In this document: piece after piece, positions 1 to 8,024 of the stretch
Layout: each line of letters begins with the position of its first letter
Numbering within the stretch: position 1 is the first letter of the stretch
Origin: an uncultured Bacilli bacterium
GTDB lineage: Bacteria > Bacillota_I > Bacilli_A > RF39 > UBA660
Assembly: GCA_947625715.1 (NCBI GenBank)
Contig: CANQPR010000013.1
Coordinates: 1 to 20,053, forward strand
DNA length: 20,053 nucleotides
Reading direction: 5' to 3'
Notes under the pieces: generated by a model
Databases searched by the model: none
Seen by the model: the letters and a program-made list of their open reading frames with translations, nothing else
Told to the model about the DNA's origin: nothing
Made by a program: the position numbers and the translations under genes

Positions 1-21
1 AATTTTGCTTAAAGTTAATTA

Positions 22-1008
22 TTATTCGGTGCTTAAAAGACTTTGTTCATATTCATCTAAAACCCTCATTATTTCTTCTTCACTTTTACAAAGGCAAATT
101 TTTTGCTTTATTTCTTTATTATTGGGCATTCCTTTTAAATAAAATAAGATATTAGATCTAATTTCTAATAAAGCGGTTTTTAATGATTTATCTTGTTTTA
201 ATAAGTAAAAATGTTTTTTCATCATAGCTATTTTTTCACTAGATGTTGGAGGCGGAAGTAACTTATGATTTTCTAAATAATATATGCACTCTTTTATTAA
301 CCAAGGATTTCCTAAAACTCCTCTTGCAATCATAACAGCATCGCACTTTGTTTCTTTTAACATTTTTTCAGCTAATATAGGAGAAGTTACATCACCATTA
401 CCTATAACAGGTATTTTAACGGCTTCTTTTACTTGTTTTATTATTTGCCAATCAGCTTTACCTTTGTATCCAAGAGCCCTAGTTCTTGCATGAACTGTTA
501 TAGCACTAGCTTTGGCTTCTTCGATTTTTTTGGCTACTAAAACGGCATTGATGGAAGAATCATCCCACCCACTTCGAATTTTAACAGTAACAGGGACGTT
601 TACACTTTCTACAACGGCTTTAACAATTTCATATATTTTTTCAGGGTCTTTTAAAAGAGCACTACCAGCTTGGGCGGATATAGCAACTTTCGGAACCGGA
701 CATCCCATATTAATATCAATAATATCAGGGTGCATTTTTTCTTCAACAATTTTAGCAGCCTTCACAAAAGAGTCTTTATCACTCCCAAAAATTTGTTGGG
801 CAATTGGTCTTTCTTCATCACTCATTTTTAATAAATCATAAGTTTTTTGATTACCATGAATTAAAGCTTTATCGCTTACCATTTCTGCATATATTAATCC
901 CGCACCCATTTGTTTTATTATTTTGCGATAACTAGTATTAGAGTATCCAGCCATGGGAGCTAAAACAATGGGATTTTTGATTAAAACATTCCCTATATAA
1001 AAACTCAT
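22..1008 (-). CDS. dus: tRNA-dihydrouridine synthase (DusB-like)
   Basis: FMN-dependent enzyme that reduces uridines to dihydrouridine in the D-loop of tRNAs. The 328-residue length is normal for the family. Visible motifs are the N-terminal substrate/FMN segment APMAGYSN, the catalytic-cysteine segment NMGCPVPK with Cys103, the flavin-contacting HARTR near residue 172, GNGDV near 203, and ARGVLGNPW near 229. The ATG start lies inside the stop codon of the upstream pduL (ATGA overlap), so the two genes are probably translationally coupled in one operon. Assignment to the Dus family is secure. Which U positions it modifies (DusB-type or another bacterial type) is inferred from Bacillota precedent only. 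Confidence 0.95.
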   Translation of the reverse strand: MSFYIGNVLIKNPIVLAPMAGYSNTSYRKIIKQMGAGLIYAEMVSDKALIHGNQKTYDLLKMSDEERPIAQQIFGSDKDSFVKAAKIVEEKMHPDIIDINMGCPVPKVAISAQAGSALLKDPEKIYEIVKAVVESVNVPVTVKIRSGWDDSSINAVLVAKKIEEAKASAITVHARTRALGYKGKADWQIIKQVKEAVKIPVIGNGDVTSPILAEKMLKETKCDAVMIARGVLGNPWLIKECIYYLENHKLLPPPTSSEKIAMMKKHFYLLKQDKSLKTALLEIRSNILFYLKGMPNNKEIKQKICLCKSEEEIMRVLDEYEQSLLSTE

Positions 1009-1562
1009 AAAATTATTTCAACCTCATCATTATTGTTAAGTAAAAAAGCATTAGCTTCATCACGGTCAATATGTAAATCTTTACGCCCATTTTCTTTTAT
1101 TTTTACAAAGGCTTTAATGACACCGGAGCGTATACCGTTTATAACAACATCAATAATTTGGTTATCAACAAGGCCTAATTCACTAGCTTCTTTAGGATTT
1201 AAATGTAAATGAGCTTGCGCTAGAATACAACAATTTTTTAAAAGTATTTCTTTTTCTTGATTGCAAACAATAACACTTTCGGCATCTTTTAAATCCCCAC
1301 TTTTTCTAACGGGTGGATTAATTTTTAAAGCATAAGCATCACTTTTTGATATTTCAATTTGATTATATTCTCGACATGGTCCCATAACGCGAACATGAGG
1401 TATAATACCATCTTTAGTTTTTAAGGTAACAAAGTCAGTTGACGCATACTCGTTATTTTGACTTATATCAAAATCTTTAGTCATTTCTTTAGCAAATAAT
1501 TGGTCATATACTTCTTTCGTTAAATGGACATGTCGATTACTAATGCTTACTTTTATTTTCAT
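1005..1562 (-). CDS. pduL: Phosphate propanoyltransferase / acetyltransferase, PduL family
   Basis: Interconverts acyl-CoA and acyl-phosphate (acetyl or propanoyl), which lets an acetate kinase make ATP. The 185 residues carry the two histidine-rich metal-binding signatures of PduL: SNRHVHLT (His11, His13) and AQAHLHLNP (His118, His120). The protein starts directly at the catalytic domain and lacks the N-terminal encapsulation helix of bacterial-microcompartment PduL, so a free cytosolic housekeeping role (EutD-like) is inferred. It ends in UGA, overlapping the dus start by 4 bp. A GGTGAT ribosome site precedes the ATG. No acetate kinase is present in the window. Confidence 0.92.
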   Translation of the reverse strand: MKIKVSISNRHVHLTKEVYDQLFAKEMTKDFDISQNNEYASTDFVTLKTKDGIIPHVRVMGPCREYNQIEISKSDAYALKINPPVRKSGDLKDAESVIVCNQEKEILLKNCCILAQAHLHLNPKEASELGLVDNQIIDVVINGIRSGVIKAFVKIKENGRKDLHIDRDEANAFLLNNNDEVEIIL

Positions 1563-1579
1563 TTTGCATCACCAAAAAA

Positions 1580-1585
1580 ATTATA
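1580..1585 (-). promoter_or_regulatory. Putative -10 box for pduL-dus
   Basis: A perfect TATAAT on the minus strand lies 18-23 bases upstream of the pduL ATG. No good -35 hexamer is present at 17 bp. The implied leader would be only about 11 nt and would start close to the GGTGAT ribosome site. The call is tentative. Confidence 0.35.
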
Positions 1586-1616
1586 CACTATAAAAGGAAA
1601 ATAAGCACGAAAAAAA

Positions 1617-2141
1617 TTAATTAAAAATAGAACCTAAAATCCCATAAGAAAAGATTAACATTATAATACCAGCAAGTAAAACACCCATAATGGCAGCTAA
1701 TAAAGATTTTTTCTTATCTAATCCTAAAATAGCCGCGATAAAACAACCAGTCCAAGCGCCAGTTCCAGGAAGAGGAATACCAACAAATAAAAATAAACCC
1801 CAATATTTTAATGTTTCAATTTTTTCTTTTTTATTATTGGCTTTGGCTTCTAATTTAGCAATGACATTTCTTAAGCCTTTAATTTTTTTTAATTTATCAA
1901 ATAAGGGCATGATAAACCATAAAATAAAAGGTATGATAATAATATTGCCTAAAAAACAAATAGCAAAGCTTTGCCACATTGGTAAACCAAGAAAATTTGC
2001 CGCGATTAAGCCTCCTCGTAATTCTAAGATTGGTAAAGTAGAAAGAATAAATATTATGATATATTTACCTAATAATGTTCCGGCCCAGCTTCCAAATAAT
2101 TTAACCATAAAACTGGCAAATTTTTCTGTCAATTTTCTCAC
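1617..2141 (-). CDS. Small multidrug export family membrane protein (COG2426 / Sm_multidrug_ex)
   Basis: A 174-residue integral membrane protein with about four hydrophobic segments. It carries the family-typical motifs LPILELRGGL near residues 35-45 and a second re-entrant-like segment GIPLPGTGAWTG near 121-132. The family is named as small multidrug exporters, but transport has not been well established and the fold resembles DedA-type proteins; the substrate is unknown. A GTG at 2141 opens the frame with AAAGG directly against it. A TTG nine bases in (2132) has better spacing from AAAGGGTG and could be the real start. A terminator (2173-2213) isolates it from the upstream two-component operon. 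Confidence 0.85.
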   Translation of the reverse strand: MRKLTEKFASFMVKLFGSWAGTLLGKYIIIFILSTLPILELRGGLIAANFLGLPMWQSFAICFLGNIIIIPFILWFIMPLFDKLKKIKGLRNVIAKLEAKANNKKEKIETLKYWGLFLFVGIPLPGTGAWTGCFIAAILGLDKKKSLLAAIMGVLLAGIIMLIFSYGILGSIFN

Positions 2142-2172
2142 CCTTTCAAGTATTTTTATTTTATCAAAAATC

Positions 2173-2213
2173 TAAATAAAAAGAAAGAAGATTATAAAAG
2201 GCATCTTCTTTCT
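2173..2213 (-). terminator. Rho-independent terminator after the two-component operon
   Basis: An 11-bp perfect stem (AGAAAGAAGAT paired with ATCTTCTTTCT, 2182-2192 and 2203-2213) has a 10-nt loop. On the minus strand it is followed by TTTTTATTT. It lies about 150 bp past the kinase stop and just before the ribosome site of the next gene. A7 on the other side also gives it some bidirectional character. Between 2214 and 2360 there is an unused strong Shine-Dalgarno-like sequence (2295-2310, minus) and no ORF. Confidence 0.8.
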
Positions 2214-2360
2214 AAAAAAAGTGTGAGTTTGAGTTTATATGTTATTTTAATTGTATAGAGTTTAATATTGCGTTATTTTTTATATCTAATTATTTATCAC
2301 TCCTTTCTTAAGATGATAATACCTTTTAAAAATGAAAATCATGTGAATAAATAGTGAATT

Positions 2361-3740
2361 TTATTTGCGTTTGACATAAAAGTAAAATGTTGAACCACAA
2401 TTTTTTTTAGATTTAACGCCGTAGGAAAAATGATGATTTTCCAATATTGTTTTGACAATTGATAAGCCAATCCCACTTCCTACTATATATCGTTGATGAT
2501 TTTTTTCATTTTTATAGTATCTATCCCATATTACATCTAATTCTTTTTCATCAATTCCTTTGCCAGTATCAATAATTTCAACTAAATAACTATCTTTACA
2601 CTTTTTGACATTTATTTTAACTAATTTATCTTTGCCGGTGTAATTAATAGCATTGTTAACTAAATTGTAAATAACTTGATTTAATTTAAGGCGATCAGCA
2701 TAGACATATGCTGTTTTAACGCCTGTAAGTTCAAATTTGTAGTTCTCAGTTTCTTTAATTATGTCATATCTTTTGATTATTTCTTCTATTTCTTTGATTA
2801 AATCAAATTTTTCTTTATTTAAGACCTCGGCATTAGCTTGCATTTTAGATAAAGATAAAATATCGTTTACTAATAAATTTAAACGTTCCGTTTCATTTAT
2901 AATTACATTACAATGAAAATTTCTTTTTTCATCATCAGCATATGATATATCTCTTACCATTTCACTATAAGCTTTTATCATAGTTAAAGGTGTTTTTAAA
3001 TCATGACTAACATTTGCAAGCAAGTCTCTTCTTAATTCTTCTGTTTTCTCCATTGACATTTGAGCCGAATTTAATACATTAGCTAATTCATCTATTTCAA
3101 TTATATCGTATTTTGGAAATTCAACATTTTGATTTTCTTTTCCTAATTTACGGGCTCTTTTCGTTATATCTAAAATAGGTTTGGTTAATTTTAATGATAA
3201 GAAGTAAGATAATAAACAGGCTACAATAATACCAATAACTATCATATATAAATATTGATTTTTTAAAACAACACTTACCTCACTTATATCTTCTAGAGCA
3301 CTATATAAGAAAATAGTTCCAAAATTGGTCTTAACCCCATATAAATAAGCTTTAGTTTTGTATTCCTTATTCTCTATTTTATATGCTTGTTCATTTATAT
3401 TAGATAAAATAAAGGTTTCAATAGCTTTATCTATTTCCGTATTATTTTTACCAAGACCACAGCCATTTAACATGGTATTGTATTGAGTTACGGTATTATT
3501 TTTCCAAAAAGCTTCAATACATACTTCATTTTTATAAGCTAATTGTTCTAAACTTTGATTTAAATTAGGGATATTAAGACTATTTATATTTTCTGCTAAT
3601 TGATGAATATTTTTAATTTGATATTTTTCATAGGAATATTGAAAATAATAAACTTCAAAAATTCCTAGGAGAATAAGTATTGATACACTTAATAATATAA
3701 GGGATGTTAATACTTTAAAACTAATACTATTTATCTTCAT
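2361..3740 (-). CDS. Sensor histidine kinase (HAMP-HisKA-HATPase_c)
   Basis: Membrane sensor kinase of 459 residues that autophosphorylates and passes phosphate to the response regulator encoded just upstream. TM1 lies at about 10-31. An extracytoplasmic sensor region of about 130 residues (32-163) is followed by TM2 at about 164-184 and HAMP at about 186-238. HisKA carries LLANVSHDLKTPL with His246. The ATPase domain shows the N box (NLVNNAINY, near 359-367), the G1 box DTGKGID (391-397) and the G2 box GSGIGLS (421-427). Its start overlaps the end of the regulator by 14 bp, so the genes are co-transcribed and probably coupled. The sensor domain contains two cysteines but is not recognised; the signal is unknown. 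Confidence 0.95.
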   Translation of the reverse strand: MKINSISFKVLTSLILLSVSILILLGIFEVYYFQYSYEKYQIKNIHQLAENINSLNIPNLNQSLEQLAYKNEVCIEAFWKNNTVTQYNTMLNGCGLGKNNTEIDKAIETFILSNINEQAYKIENKEYKTKAYLYGVKTNFGTIFLYSALEDISEVSVVLKNQYLYMIVIGIIVACLLSYFLSLKLTKPILDITKRARKLGKENQNVEFPKYDIIEIDELANVLNSAQMSMEKTEELRRDLLANVSHDLKTPLTMIKAYSEMVRDISYADDEKRNFHCNVIINETERLNLLVNDILSLSKMQANAEVLNKEKFDLIKEIEEIIKRYDIIKETENYKFELTGVKTAYVYADRLKLNQVIYNLVNNAINYTGKDKLVKINVKKCKDSYLVEIIDTGKGIDEKELDVIWDRYYKNEKNHQRYIVGSGIGLSIVKTILENHHFSYGVKSKKNCGSTFYFYVKRK

Positions 3741-4392
3741 CGTATTCGAATTTATACCCTACTTTTCTAATTGTTTTGATATATTTTCCATATGGCCCTA
3801 GGTGTTGTCTTAAAGTTTTTACATGTGTATCAATTGTTCTATCATCACCAAAAAAATCATATCCCCAAAGATTTTCTAAAAGTTGTTCTCTTGTAAGAGC
3901 AATTTTATGATTTAAGATGAAATATTTTAATAAATCATATTCTTTTGGCGTTAAAAGAAGGGCTTTTTCATTTAAATATACTTCATGAGCTTCATCATCT
4001 AATATTAATTTGCCAAAACAATATTTTTTGCTTTTTTCTTTTCTTTTGCTAATAGCTTTAACTCTAGCAACTAGTTCTTTAGGACTAAATGGTTTGGTAA
4101 CATAATCATCAATTCCTAAATCAAAGCCTAGTAATTTATCTATTTCTTCGGTTCGCGCTGATAACATTAAAATGGGAATATTTTTAATTTTTTTAATTTC
4201 TTTAACAGCTTCATAACCATCCATCTTAGGCATCATGATATCCATAATAATAAAATCAATATTTCTTTCTTTAACTATTTTAATTGCTTCTATTCCATTT
4301 TCAGCTTCATAGACTTTAAAATCTTCTAATGTTAAGTATTCTTTTACGACTTGTCTTATTAATGATTCATCGTCAACTACTAAAATATTCAT
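3727..4392 (-). CDS. OmpR/PhoB-family response regulator
   Basis: DNA-binding regulator of 221 residues. The receiver domain (1-115) shows the acidic pair Asp7-Asp8, phospho-acceptor Asp51 in FIIMDIMMP, the conserved Ser/Thr region LSART (76-80) and Lys98 in TKPF. A winged-helix output domain follows (about 125-217), with REQLLENLWGYD and the wing TIRKVGYKF. It is the first gene of the regulator-kinase operon. Its ribosome site AAAGG is rather far (12 nt) from the ATG. The target regulon cannot be read from the window. Confidence 0.95.
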   Translation of the reverse strand: MNILVVDDESLIRQVVKEYLTLEDFKVYEAENGIEAIKIVKERNIDFIIMDIMMPKMDGYEAVKEIKKIKNIPILMLSARTEEIDKLLGFDLGIDDYVTKPFSPKELVARVKAISKRKEKSKKYCFGKLILDDEAHEVYLNEKALLLTPKEYDLLKYFILNHKIALTREQLLENLWGYDFFGDDRTIDTHVKTLRQHLGPYGKYIKTIRKVGYKFEYDEDK

Positions 4393-4421
4393 AAATATTC
4401 ACATACCTTTCCTTTTTCTAG

Positions 4422-4462
4422 AAAAAACATATAGTCAGAAAAGCGTTTTTTCGTCAGACTAT
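4422..4462 (-). terminator. Hairpin with U-tract ahead of the response regulator
   Basis: Stem ATAGTC/GACTAT (4431-4436 and 4457-4462) with a second inner pairing GAAAA/TTTTC. On the minus strand it is followed by ATG and TTTTTT (4422-4427). It could terminate transcription from the 4510-4983 gene. It also lies just downstream of the extended -10 at 4479-4487, so it may act in the regulator's own leader. Confidence 0.6.
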
Positions 4463-4478
4463 CAATACATAATTTAAT

Positions 4479-4487
4479 ATTATAACA
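4479..4487 (-). promoter_or_regulatory. Extended -10 promoter of the two-component operon
   Basis: TGTTATAAT on the minus strand is a full extended -10 (TGnTATAAT). No convincing -35 is found at 17 bp. Transcription would start near 4472 and run through the hairpin at 4431-4462 before reaching the regulator ATG at 4392. Confidence 0.5.
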
Positions 4488-4509
4488 GAAATGTGAAATA
4501 AAAATGAAA

Positions 4510-4983
4510 TTATATAATTATTTTTTCAATTATAATTATTTTATCAATAAATTTTTCTTTCGCTAAATCATTTAAAGATACATTGGCATCTAAATATTTT
4601 TGAATACCAAAAAGATATTTTTCATATAAATCAATACTTAAATATTCATTTAATTTTTTTAAAGATAAATTTTTTTGATAACATAAATTAATGTAAAATT
4701 TTCTTTTTTCATTATCATAGATGTCTAATAGTCTTTTTATTATAGGCCATGATAAAATTTTTAATTCAAAAGGAAAATTTTGTTCATAAAGATAAGTGAA
4801 TTTTAAAAAATGGTGTAAATCATTGGAAGATATTTGAATATTATATTTTTTATTTAAATGGTTAGTTAAGTTATCCACTAATTGTTTTTCATAATTTAAA
4901 TAGTTTTTTTCACGAATAAACCAATCGGTTGTTTTAATTTTTCTTATCTTTGGGTAAGTATTAAGATAAGTTTTGATAGCCAA
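4510..4983 (-). CDS. Small protein with DUF1016 N-terminal-like region (uncertain)
   Basis: A 157-residue, lysine-rich soluble protein. The segment around residues 75-120 (LSWPIIKRLLDIYDNEKRKFYINLC... followed by LNEYLSIDLYEK) resembles the N-terminal DNA-binding-like region of the YhcG/DUF1016 family. In those proteins it precedes a PD-(D/E)XK nuclease domain, which is absent here. The similarity is from recall and is weak. The first conventional start in frame is TTG at 4983, which has no ribosome site. A CTG at 5001 sits 8 nt after a strong GAGGAG and would add six residues, so a non-AUG start is likely. It ends in an unusual isoleucine-rich stretch. Confidence 0.6.
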   Translation of the reverse strand: MAIKTYLNTYPKIRKIKTTDWFIREKNYLNYEKQLVDNLTNHLNKKYNIQISSNDLHHFLKFTYLYEQNFPFELKILSWPIIKRLLDIYDNEKRKFYINLCYQKNLSLKKLNEYLSIDLYEKYLFGIQKYLDANVSLNDLAKEKFIDKIIIIEKIII

Positions 4984-5072
4984 TAAAATATTTTCATTCA
5001 GTATAATCTCTCCTCTCTATTTATATTTTTACAAATAAAGATTGAAAATCCTTTTATTGGTTAAAAAAATTC

Positions 5073-5819
5073 TTAATTTTCATCAAGAATTACATTGTGA
5101 TATATATCAGTTACATCGTCTATTTCATCTAGCATAGTATATAATTTTTTAAATACTTCTAAATCTTCGGCATTTAATTTAATTTTATCTTTGGCATACA
5201 TTCCTACTTCATCGATATTATAAGAAACATTAGGAATAAGTTTTTCTAATACATCTTTTACTTTATTATGATCAGCGGGATTAACGCTTATAATGATTTC
5301 CCCATCTTCATTATCAAAGTAAACTGGTTCAATTTCATTTTCTAATAAAGCATTAAAAATTTCTTCTTCTTTATCACTATTAAGACTTAGAGTAGCTAAA
5401 TATTCATAATTATAGGAAACCGAGTTATTAACGCCTAAACTTTTATGAACTTTGTTAAAAGCCGCTCTTACCATACCAACAGTTCTATTTACATTGTCAG
5501 TAAGGGTTCTAATTATTAGAGTTGATGCCCCAGGGCCAAAACCTTCATAAGTTACTACTTCATAATCTTCAGTACCTATGTTTTTGGCTTTTTCAATAGC
5601 TCTATTGATTATATCAGCTGGCACTTGTTCTTTTTTAGCTTTTTCAACCATTCTTTTTAAATTGACATTACTATTTACATCTGGAGTGCCTTTTTTAGCG
5701 GCTAAATAAATTTCTTTGGCATAATTGGAATATAGTTTTGCTTTTGCAGCACCATTTTTTTGAATGCTTGCCTTTCGAACTTCATAAGCTCTTCCAAATA
5801 ATTGTAATTCTAATTTCAT
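5073..5819 (-). CDS. yebC: YebC/PmpR-family protein
   Basis: Full-length family member (248 residues). YebC-type proteins were long annotated as transcriptional regulators and have more recently been linked to translation through proline stretches. Conserved signatures are GRAYEVRKASI, AKLYSNYAKEIYLAAKKG, VPADIINRAIEKAK, YEGFGPGAS and LTDNVNRTVGMVRAAF. The usual start MGRA is replaced by a longer MKLELQLFGRA, and the ATG is firmly placed by AGGAGG 7 nt upstream. It follows the ZIP transporter gene by 14 bp and is probably in the same transcript. Confidence 0.95.
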   Translation of the reverse strand: MKLELQLFGRAYEVRKASIQKNGAAKAKLYSNYAKEIYLAAKKGTPDVNSNVNLKRMVEKAKKEQVPADIINRAIEKAKNIGTEDYEVVTYEGFGPGASTLIIRTLTDNVNRTVGMVRAAFNKVHKSLGVNNSVSYNYEYLATLSLNSDKEEEIFNALLENEIEPVYFDNEDGEIIISVNPADHNKVKDVLEKLIPNVSYNIDEVGMYAKDKIKLNAEDLEVFKKLYTMLDEIDDVTDIYHNVILDEN

Positions 5820-5833
5820 AAACTTTCCTCCTC

Positions 5834-6604
5834 TTAAAATCTACTTATGCAAAGTAATAATATTATACCAATTAAAATTCCATAGATAGTTTCTTTTTTA
5901 TAATTATAGTGAATTACTTCAGATAATAATTCAAATAAAACAATATATAAAATCATGCCTAATGATAAGGACATTAATATTAACAATACCATATTATTTA
6001 AAGATTGTCCAAAGAAATATAATAAAATTGAACCTAAAAAGCCCGAAATAGTAAGTAGTAGCATAAAAATACGTTTAGTTTTTTGATTATTATGTTCAAA
6101 ACTACTAGCTATTTCAACTCCTAAAGGAAGATTGTGTAAACCAACAGCTAAAGATACGCTTAAACCTCCTAAAAAAGATTCTACTCCTAAAATAAAAATG
6201 GAAATGCCTTCTAATAAATTATGAAAAATAAGAGAACTAGCTGTAATAATACCAATATGTTTAGCATGGGCATTATGTTCTTTATGATTTTTCTCGTGTT
6301 CATTATGATTATGATTGTGTTGAGGAATAAAAGAATCCAGTAATTTTAAACTTATTAAACCTATTAAAATAGGAATGGTAATAAAAAGTATTATTTTAAA
6401 TTTAGAAAACTCAAGCTTATTAGATATTTCAATAATTTCAGGAACTAAATCTAAAAAAACAATTCCTAACATTACAATAAAAGCCATGCTTGTTGCAATT
6501 GTAGATAAACCTTCTTTTTTTGATAAAGCTTTCTCAATTAAAAAACCTAACAAAAAAAAGAAACCGGAAAATAACGGTAAAAATAAAGCGAAAAGATTTT
6601 GCAA
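5834..6604 (-). CDS. ZIP-family divalent metal transporter
   Basis: Membrane transporter of 256 residues, expected to bring Zn2+ or another divalent metal into the cytoplasm. Seven to eight hydrophobic helices are visible. A histidine-rich cytoplasmic-type loop at about 94-115 (HNHNHNEHEKN and following) separates TM3 and TM4. The binuclear metal-site motifs appear as HNLLEG in TM4 and HNLPLG in TM5, in place of the textbook HNxPEG. The Glu missing from the second motif may alter metal preference. It precedes yebC in the same orientation. The exact metal is not determined. Confidence 0.93.
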   Translation of the reverse strand: MQNLFALFLPLFSGFFFLLGFLIEKALSKKEGLSTIATSMAFIVMLGIVFLDLVPEIIEISNKLEFSKFKIILFITIPILIGLISLKLLDSFIPQHNHNHNEHEKNHKEHNAHAKHIGIITASSLIFHNLLEGISIFILGVESFLGGLSVSLAVGLHNLPLGVEIASSFEHNNQKTKRIFMLLLTISGFLGSILLYFFGQSLNNMVLLILMSLSLGMILYIVLFELLSEVIHYNYKKETIYGILIGIILLLCISRF

Positions 6605-6631
6605 ATTATCACCTTCTTACGTCTAAATGAA

Positions 6632-6655
6632 AAAAGAAAAGTTTAATTTTCTTTT
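6632..6655 (-). terminator. Terminator overlapping the stop of the SipW-type protein gene
   Basis: A perfect 9-bp stem AAAAGAAAA/TTTTCTTTT has a six-base loop that contains the TAA stop codon of the 6643-7296 gene. T-rich sequence follows on the minus strand. A/T-only pairing makes it a weak but plausible terminator. Confidence 0.55.
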
Positions 6656-7296
6656 GGAGATGCTTCTAAAGATAAGCGACCGGAGAAAGAACCGTTTGTT
6701 AAATATAATTGGTTAGCACTCGGATTATTTTCTAACCATATATAAAATACTAAATCATCGGTTTTTCCAATTGTTAATGGTAAAGCTTCTTCATCTGATA
6801 TTAATTTTTTTTCTGTTTTACTAATTTTTTCGGTAGAAGTTGTTCCTTCTGGAGCTATTGATTCATCAAAGAAATTACCAGTTATTGCGCCAGCTTCGTC
6901 ACCATTGACAACTAATTTCCATTTAAAATATTCACTAGATAAATTTTTAGTTAAAGAATAATCAACAAGTTTTACAGTATACTTAGCATCAATATTTGAA
7001 GTACCATTATTAGTCACGCTAAACTCAACTTTTTTAGCTTTTTGTTCAACTTCATCTGCAGATATTAAATTCATCTGTATTTCATTTATAGCTGTAGCAT
7101 TTTCTAAGGTTGATGAAATATTTAATTTTGCAGCACTATTTTCACCAACTGTTTTTTGTCCCCTATACATTAAAGTAAAATATGCATAAGTTAAACTAAC
7201 ACCTATTAATACAAGTGATATAGCAACAACAAATGATGATATTACTAATTTTTTACTAGCCATTAATGATTTACTTTTATTCTTATTTTCTTCCAT
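6643..7296 (-). CDS. Secreted protein with SipW-type signal peptide (TasA/camelysin-like)
   Basis: A 217-residue exported protein. A lysine-rich start is followed by one hydrophobic segment (about 16-40) ending LIGVSLTYAYFT. This matches the signal pattern processed by SipW-type (ER-type) signal peptidases, as in TasA fibre proteins and camelysin. The mature part is Ser/Thr/Asn-rich, has no cysteine, and contains a segment (FSVTNNGTSNIDAKYTVKL, near 91-109) that looks like a beta-sandwich surface domain. No sipW gene or other fibre gene lies next to it. GGGGTGAG precedes the ATG, and a good promoter (7322-7350) makes this a single-gene unit. A role in matrix or fibre formation is inferred only. 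Confidence 0.72.
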   Translation of the reverse strand: MEENKNKSKSLMASKKLVISSFVVAISLVLIGVSLTYAYFTLMYRGQKTVGENSAAKLNISSTLENATAINEIQMNLISADEVEQKAKKVEFSVTNNGTSNIDAKYTVKLVDYSLTKNLSSEYFKWKLVVNGDEAGAITGNFFDESIAPEGTTSTEKISKTEKKLISDEEALPLTIGKTDDLVFYIWLENNPSANQLYLTNGSFSGRLSLEASPKEN

Positions 7297-7321
7297 TATC
7301 TCACCCCAATAATTTATTTAC

Positions 7322-7350
7322 ATTATACTAAATTTTTTATGTGAAAACAA
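7322..7350 (-). promoter_or_regulatory. Sigma-A promoter of the SipW-type protein gene
   Basis: TTGTTT (7345-7350), a 17-bp spacer and a perfect TATAAT (7322-7327) on the minus strand. They lie about 25 bp upstream of the start codon and just past the stop of the 7359 gene. Confidence 0.65.
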
Positions 7351-7358
7351 TCTAAAAT

Positions 7359-7991
7359 TTATGTTCTTAAAGATACGACTTCTAATTTGTTATCATTTTC
7401 AATTAATTCAACATCAGCATAAGTATCATAACCTAGATTTTCTACATAATCCCATTCTAATTTTACTATATATGAATTTTTTTCACTTTCATCCGGAAAT
7501 TTATAGGTTGATGGGGTTATTTCTTTTACTGTTATTTCACTTACCTCTGGTAATTCTTGGTCTCTTTTTTTATCCAAATTGTTGACAACTGTTTTGTAAA
7601 TAGTGTCCATTATAACTGATTTAAATGACTCTTGAGCTTCGTTATATAAAAATTCTAAACCACCTATATCGTATTTACTATTTTTATTGTTAATTGTGTA
7701 CAAGTCTATTATAAACATTTGACTTAATAAAGAAGCATATTTTTCTTTGTCAATTTCTTCATTGTTTTCTAATAATTCTTTTAATTCATTAAATTTTGTT
7801 TTAAATAATTCGGTATCACGATCATCTAATTTATATCCATACCCTTCTATTTCATTCATAACTTTAACTTCCTGAACGGGAGCTTCTATTTGAGGGGTTT
7901 TATGAAAAAATATATAATAAATTCCTATAGATATTCCAATAATTATTATTACTATTAAAGCTATTATAAATTTTTTTTTGTTTTTTTTCAT
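7359..7991 (-). CDS. Membrane-anchored extracytoplasmic protein, unknown function
   Basis: An unrecognised 210-residue protein. It has a very basic N-terminus (MKKNKKKF), one transmembrane helix at about 8-30 and a charged extracellular domain of about 180 residues, with helices in the first half (LFKTKFNELKELLENNEE) and strand-rich sequence in the second. This layout resembles small extracytoplasmic domains of sporulation or secretion proteins, but no family is assigned. The frame extends 16 codons further to 8039. That longer start lies upstream of the gene's own promoter (-10 at 8025-8030), so the ATG at 7991 is the start. There is no typical Shine-Dalgarno. Confidence 0.75.
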   Translation of the reverse strand: MKKNKKKFIIALIVIIIIGISIGIYYIFFHKTPQIEAPVQEVKVMNEIEGYGYKLDDRDTELFKTKFNELKELLENNEEIDKEKYASLLSQMFIIDLYTINNKNSKYDIGGLEFLYNEAQESFKSVIMDTIYKTVVNNLDKKRDQELPEVSEITVKEITPSTYKFPDESEKNSYIVKLEWDYVENLGYDTYADVELIENDNKLEVVSLRT

Positions 7992-8024
7992 ATTTAACCG
8001 GCTTTCTATTCTGTTCTTGAGAAT

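Noticed and set aside
1005..1562. Mollicute-type code with UGA as tryptophan
   Set aside because: pduL ends with UGA in a normal ATGA overlap with dus, and tryptophan positions in conserved motifs (for example GWRG in CPBP and WGLWH) are UGG.
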